From positions 1 through 38,950 of the forward strand of contig NZ_BJEG01000016.1 in the NCBI RefSeq assembly GCF_005405545.1: a stretch of DNA of 38,950 bases. Direction: 5' to 3'. The DNA comes from Weissella hellenica. GTDB lineage: Bacteria; Bacillota; Bacilli; Lactobacillales; Lactobacillaceae. Under the pieces are notes generated by a model that was not told where the DNA came from, ran no database searches, and saw nothing but the letters and a program-made list of their open reading frames with translations. A program made the translations under genes and the position numbers. Below, piece after piece: positions 35,376 to 38,950 of this stretch. Within the stretch, counting starts at the first letter, position 1. Each line of letters starts with the position of its first letter.

Positions 35376-35405
35376 ATTATAAAAAAGAGCTCCTGTGGTT
35401 TTCAC
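35376..35405 (-). promoter_or_regulatory. Possible transposase promoter
   Basis: TATAAT on the minus strand (35376-35381), with GTGAAA (a 4/6 match) about 18 bp upstream. The -35 overlaps a short hairpin TTTCACCC/GGGTGAAA (35400-35418). Confidence 0.4.
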
Positions 35406-35422
35406 CCAACGGGTGAAAGCGC

Positions 35423-35467
35423 AAAACCCGCTGAAACGGTATTAACTTGCTGTTTCAGCGGGTTTTT
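35423..35467 (-). terminator. Bidirectional terminator upstream of the transposase
   Basis: AAAACCCGCTGAAAC (35423-35437) pairs perfectly with 35452-35466, a 15-bp stem with T runs on both exits. It shields the transposase from transcription coming from the flanking gene and is a common self-limiting device in insertion sequences. Confidence 0.85.
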
Positions 35468-35477
35468 GTTTGTCTTG

Positions 35478-35491
35478 ATGAATAATCCGGG
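35478..35491 (-). repeat. IS1380-type terminal inverted repeat, right
   Basis: ATGAATAATCCGGG, a perfect match to the left repeat. Confidence 0.9.
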
Positions 35492-35497
35492 ATAAAA

Positions 35498-35541
35498 TTA
35501 AAGAAGCAGGAACAGATATCGTCATATCTGTTCCTGCTTCT
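35498..35541 (-). terminator. Strong hairpin terminator right of the IS
   Basis: Perfect 18-bp stem (35502-35519 with 35524-35541, four-base loop); the minus-strand exit is TTTAATTTTA. It lies 210 bp past the glycosyltransferase stop. It may end that gene or belong to the ISL3-like remnant beside it. Confidence 0.75.
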
Positions 35542-35552
35542 AATGTTAATAT

Positions 35553-35630
35553 GTTTGACATAGAACCAAAATTATCAGGTTCACAAGCTACATTTCACAA
35601 ACTCTTTAAATCACCTTACGATTTATACAA
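35553..35630. mobile_element. ISL3-like element remnant
   Basis: GTTTGACATAGAACC (35553-35567) resembles the terminal repeat at 63-77, and 35575-35625 is a near copy of 5-56 in the same orientation. No transposase frame is attached. The copy is adjacent to the complete IS, so the site may have received more than one insertion. From 35631 to 35750 the sequence is AT-rich and I see nothing in it. Confidence 0.5.
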
Positions 35631-35750
35631 ATAGTAAAATTATTATTTATTTTAAAAGTACCATATTAAACCTTATTATAATTTAGTGACCCAATTATAA
35701 AACTATTTATTTAAAATATTTTGAATTGATAAACACATAAAATAACCAAT

Positions 35751-37382
35751 TTACATTCTACCCACATAAGAAAGGAGACTTTGACTACTATTTCTTGATT
35801 CATTATATTTATATGTCATTTTATTAACTAAATTATCCTCCAAAATATCTATGAAATCCTTATTTACAGTGGAAAACATATTTTTTTGAATTATATGAGA
35901 TTTATAAGCTGAAACGTATCCAGATTTTTCCCAATTTAATTTTGAAGGTTCATCAATACAAATTAAAAAATCCCAAAGAGCATGGAACATATAATAATAA
36001 CTAAATTCATCATGATCCTTGAGCCACAATAGAATGTCATTATATTGAAGAGATATTAATCTATTATGGTCTTCTACGACACTAATGAACCAATTTGATA
36101 TTCCTTGACTACTTTGTAATTTTTCTTCATTACCATATCTTGGTGTTACTATAGAATTTTTATTATTTAAGTATAAGTCACACAATTTATTTTCAAAATT
36201 TTCCCCAACCATTACAGTAGAGTCAATCCATGCTCCACCATATTTATTTAATAAAGCAATTCGATAAAAATCAGAAAGATGAGCAATGCTTTTATTTCTC
36301 AGTTTTTTTGCGTATACTGGAACATCTATATAGAACTCTATATTTTTATCATTCAAAGATACTAATTTAATTTTAGACAAAGAATTACTTAAGTATTTAT
36401 GTGCAGACTGAACAATGCCTGGGGCATTTTGAAATCCGTCATTCCAATACGTAAATATATATTCAGGAAAATTTACATTTTTTTTAGTAATTTTACGATC
36501 ATCAATATTTTTAATATTATCAAAATTATTAATTAACCAGACTAATGTTCTAAATCTTTGAAAAGCATTATTAGGATGTATACTAAAAAAATAATTGTAA
36601 TCAAATTTATATTTATTAAAAATGGATTTTAAAATTTTGGGAACATCTTCATCTGAATTATTTTCAAAATTTTTTAAATATCTTCGTGCATCTTTAATTT
36701 CTGAAAAATTAATATTATTAATACCTGCAAAATCAATAATATCAGAAAGTTCATTATGCGTTAATTCTGTAATTGCATATTCTGAAATCAAATTTTCATT
36801 AACTGTTATTTCAAAATTTTTAATTGAAATTAAGTTTTTTAATCTTCCACTGGACAAATATTTTTTTAAATTATTTTGAATACCTTTGTCTAATTTCTTC
36901 TCAATGTACCCTATATTACCCCATGATACTTTTCCTGAACCTTTTAACATTCCACTACTTAACCTAATCCACAAAGAATCAGCGTCATCTGGAATTTTAA
37001 AATCTACAATAAGGTTATAAGATCCTTTAATGTTAGGAGCAGAATTTGAAATTGCATATCCCCATATGGGGCGACTATTTACAACAGGAATAGCTGTCAT
37101 CGTAAGTGCATCTTTAATAATTTCACCACTTAATACTTCATCAATTGAAACATTACAAATTAAACTATACTCGTGACCAGGTCTCAACCCAAACTTAAAT
37201 TGATTTTTATCTCTACCTCCAATATAAATACTTGTGTCATTATTAGTTGTTGAATTAGACGTAACAGATACCATAGATTTTTCCATTACTGCTGATACTC
37301 TATCTGGAATAAAAACATCAGATTCAGACACATCAGTCTCTTTTGAAGTAAGATTATTTATAGGAATTGCATTTATTTTCAT
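35751..37382 (-). CDS. Capsule-type glycosyltransferase (GT32-like) with an N-terminal extra domain
   Basis: 543 aa. The C-terminal part (about 310-520) is the transferase: PEYIFTYWNDGFQNAPGIV, SLNDKNIEFYIDVP, IAHLSDFYRIALLNKYGGAWIDSTV and RYGNEEKLQSSQGISNWFISV. LSDFYRxxLLxxYGGxWxDxT is the hallmark of capsular polysaccharide synthesis/GT32 enzymes with a DxD-type site. Residues 1-160 look like an all-beta domain (IYIGGRDKNQFKFGLRPGH, SYNLIVDFKIPDDADSLWI) resembling a carbohydrate-binding sandwich, then a helical stretch. No signal peptide or membrane helix. It lies 6 bp after the DUF6270-type gene. Base composition is much more AT-rich than the core genes, suggesting acquisition. Confidence 0.8.
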   Translation of the reverse strand: MKINAIPINNLTSKETDVSESDVFIPDRVSAVMEKSMVSVTSNSTTNNDTSIYIGGRDKNQFKFGLRPGHEYSLICNVSIDEVLSGEIIKDALTMTAIPVVNSRPIWGYAISNSAPNIKGSYNLIVDFKIPDDADSLWIRLSSGMLKGSGKVSWGNIGYIEKKLDKGIQNNLKKYLSSGRLKNLISIKNFEITVNENLISEYAITELTHNELSDIIDFAGINNINFSEIKDARRYLKNFENNSDEDVPKILKSIFNKYKFDYNYFFSIHPNNAFQRFRTLVWLINNFDNIKNIDDRKITKKNVNFPEYIFTYWNDGFQNAPGIVQSAHKYLSNSLSKIKLVSLNDKNIEFYIDVPVYAKKLRNKSIAHLSDFYRIALLNKYGGAWIDSTVMVGENFENKLCDLYLNNKNSIVTPRYGNEEKLQSSQGISNWFISVVEDHNRLISLQYNDILLWLKDHDEFSYYYMFHALWDFLICIDEPSKLNWEKSGYVSAYKSHIIQKNMFSTVNKDFIDILEDNLVNKMTYKYNESRNSSQSLLSYVGRM

Positions 37383-37388
37383 TTTATT

Positions 37389-38762
37389 TTACCTCTCTAT
37401 AGTTAATATTATTTTAGTCAGTTTGTTCAACAATTCTTTATAATAATCACTTTCAAAATGATGAGGCATATTACCAATTGGATTGTTGATACCACCATGA
37501 TAATTAGAATCTCTTATATCTAAAATATTAGCTTTTGGAAAGGTTCTCTCTAAAAGAAATTGCATTTCAACAGCAATTTCATTTAATTCTACAATACTCC
37601 CTTTGCTTTGCTTATAGTTTTTTATGTTTTTTTCATTATCTTTATAGTCCTCGCTCATATCAAATGAATGAATAATTATTTTATTTTCTGGAATTATTTC
37701 TAATAACATTTCTTTAAATTTTTTCAGAGCCCTTTTAAAATCATCTACATAATTATCATCATTAAATATTGTTGACAATTTTGGCTTGTCATTTAAATTA
37801 TCCAGCACATAATTGGATTCTGCTTGATAAGAATTATATGAAATAATTGAGCCATCTCCAAAATAGATAACACCCATTTGAACATCAATATATATATCTA
37901 TTATAAGAAAGTCAGGACTTGCTTGTTTTAATTCTTCAAAAAAAGTTTTTTCAAAATCCGTTTTAATATAATTTTTTACAGTCTGTTTTCTTGTTGCATA
38001 ATATTGATTTTGAAATTTACGCGCTCTACCTACTAAAGAAATAATTGAACTATGAAACTGAGTGTAAACAACCTCATAAAAATTTTTATAATCTGGATTA
38101 AAGTAAGAGTCCGACCTAAACATTGGACGAGTATGACTCGATCCTAATACTGCTACTTTAACAGTATTTGAATTTTTCTTTTTCTTCAATTCTAAGGCCA
38201 AAAAATTATGAACACTTATATTAATAAGAGAATAATCATTATCCGCTTCGAAAATTTCAGAATCATCAGTTCTAAACTGATTTTTTACACGTGAATTCTT
38301 ATATGAGAAAAATAGTCTAAAGCCAATTTTATTTCGTCTACTCAATTCAGAAAACAAAAAATCATCATCAATCACTATATTCTGTTCTTCAACGTAACTA
38401 TGCAACGGTACCAAAACTCGAATACTACTTGCTGCCGATGTTCGAGTTGATTCTATTAACTCTAAATTAGAAATATCTTTTGGAGAAACATCTTCAGGTA
38501 AAGTTATAATGAGCTTTGAATCTTGCCAAATTATTTTCTTAACATATAGTGATTTCTCTGTATAAAAATACACCGCTAAAGTTTTTGCACCAGTCTGATA
38601 AATCCTATACTTTGAATGATCATCTTTGTCTGAATACCAATCACCAGATAAACCTTTTACCAATAACTTCTCTTCATGTCCTGAATTTTTTATAAAAAAA
38701 TCAATAATATCACCCTCAACAATTTTTAGTTTTTTAACTAATTGAGGTATATTTATAAACAT
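37389..38762 (-). CDS. DUF6270-type protein (SGNH-like), probable 3' part of a longer gene
   Basis: 457 aa from ATG 38762. The C-terminal domain (about 200-457) has VKVAVLGSSHTRPMFRSDSYF at its start and NMPHHFESDYYKELL at its end, with the Ser/His positions of the DUF6270 family, an SGNH-hydrolase-like fold found in capsule loci. Residues 1-200 are a separate, unrecognised beta-rich region. The ATG has only a weak AGGA site. The same frame is open for 39 codons upstream and reads like protein (RRINSNYGNAYFPEEY) but has no start codon, and the sequence before it continues in the other two frames, so the true gene probably began outside the window and is broken. The partner is the transferase 6 bp downstream. 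Confidence 0.72.
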   Translation of the reverse strand: MFINIPQLVKKLKIVEGDIIDFFIKNSGHEEKLLVKGLSGDWYSDKDDHSKYRIYQTGAKTLAVYFYTEKSLYVKKIIWQDSKLIITLPEDVSPKDISNLELIESTRTSAASSIRVLVPLHSYVEEQNIVIDDDFLFSELSRRNKIGFRLFFSYKNSRVKNQFRTDDSEIFEADNDYSLINISVHNFLALELKKKKNSNTVKVAVLGSSHTRPMFRSDSYFNPDYKNFYEVVYTQFHSSIISLVGRARKFQNQYYATRKQTVKNYIKTDFEKTFFEELKQASPDFLIIDIYIDVQMGVIYFGDGSIISYNSYQAESNYVLDNLNDKPKLSTIFNDDNYVDDFKRALKKFKEMLLEIIPENKIIIHSFDMSEDYKDNEKNIKNYKQSKGSIVELNEIAVEMQFLLERTFPKANILDIRDSNYHGGINNPIGNMPHHFESDYYKELLNKLTKIILTIER

Positions 38763-38950
38763 TTCTTTATCCTGTATTTCAGAATGAAAAACATATTCTT
38801 CAGGAAAATATGCATTTCCATAATTAGAATTAATTCTTCTCTTCGCAAAAATTAACTCATCCTTTTTTAAATACTGCTCCTATGTCAATAAATGGCACAT
38901 ATTTTTCTAAACACTCGTTCTAATTCTGTCGGAATTAAACCAACTGATGT
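38763..38950 (-). pseudogene. Frameshifted upstream coding sequence of the DUF6270-type gene (partial)
   Basis: Read from the right edge, the minus strand gives SVGLIPTELERVFRK in frame 1. Then it gives YVPFIDIGAVFKK in frame 2 and DELIFAKRRINSNYG in frame 3, which joins the annotated gene. The two changes of frame fall at an A5 run (38902-38906) and an A6 run (38863-38868), each consistent with one extra base. The pieces read smoothly as one protein, so I infer a decayed gene or homopolymer errors. Confidence 0.55.

Larger units (their letters stand above)
33852..35491 (-). mobile_element. Complete IS1380-type insertion sequence
   Basis: About 1640 bp, bounded by perfect 14-bp inverted repeats CCCGGATTATTCAT (33852-33865) and ATGAATAATCCGGG (35478-35491). 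It contains one intact transposase plus terminators at both ends. TAAA directly precedes the left repeat (33848-33851), and TAAA also occurs one base after the right repeat (35493-35496); that could be a 4-bp target duplication with one unpaired end base, but the boundary is uncertain. Confidence 0.88.

Overview
The window looks like a chromosomal segment of a low-GC lactic acid bacterium. Weissella or a close Leuconostocaceae relative is my best guess. The basis is protein style, the rnz-recJ-apt order, CIRCE-controlled hrcA-grpE-dnaK-dnaJ, a GH25 lysozyme with glucan-binding-type repeats, and ISL3-like and IS1380-type insertion sequences. This is inference; there is no rRNA or tRNA in the window to anchor it. 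Every convincing gene is on the minus strand, so transcription runs from high to low coordinates.

Layout in the direction of transcription. (a) 38950-35751: a very AT-rich accessory block with a DUF6270-type protein whose upstream coding sequence looks frameshifted, and a capsule-type glycosyltransferase with an extra N-terminal domain. (b) 35640-33852: an ISL3-like end remnant beside a complete IS1380-type element (inverted repeats, transposase, guarding terminators). (c) 33743-28444: a small membrane protein, an esterase, a short-chain dehydrogenase, two unrecognised envelope or secreted proteins, and a TagF/TagB-like glycerophosphotransferase. (d) 28149-26783: a GH25 lysozyme with two glucan-binding-type modules, whose signal-peptide start is out of frame across an A7 run. 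(e) 26603-13959: an exopolysaccharide/capsule locus of Wzx/Wzy type. In order it holds map, the priming sugar transferase, a hairpin terminator or attenuator, a Wzz-like chain-length protein, a Wzy-like polymerase, a DUF4422 transferase, UDP-galactopyranose mutase (glf), an acyltransferase, the Wzx flippase, a GtrB-like transferase, two tandem GlfT-like transferases and a second acyltransferase. A decayed glucan-binding repeat fragment lies after it. (f) 13257-8593: the HrcA regulon, with two CIRCE operators bracketing the promoter and a DnaJ that lacks the cysteine zinc finger. (g) 8553-3553: two small hypothetical genes, then rnz, recJ and apt. (h) 3259-202: an acyltransferase directly abutting an LtaS-like phosphoglycerol transferase. 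(i) 1-77: one end of an ISL3-like element that continues outside the window.

The polysaccharide genes fit one pathway. The priming enzyme loads a sugar phosphate on undecaprenyl phosphate. Glf makes UDP-galactofuranose, and the paired GlfT-like enzymes probably use it. Other transferases and acyltransferases decorate the repeat unit, Wzx flips it and Wzy polymerises it under Wzz-type length control. No CpsD-type tyrosine kinase, CpsB phosphatase or LytR-type regulator or attachment protein is present in this window. The LtaS-like and TagF-like genes imply further glycerol-phosphate chemistry at the envelope.

I see no CRISPR array, tRNA, rRNA, prophage or recognisable defence system. The least explained material is the 494-aa secreted protein with its 107-aa neighbour, the N-terminal domains of the two proteins at the right end, and the two places where homopolymers appear to break a reading frame.
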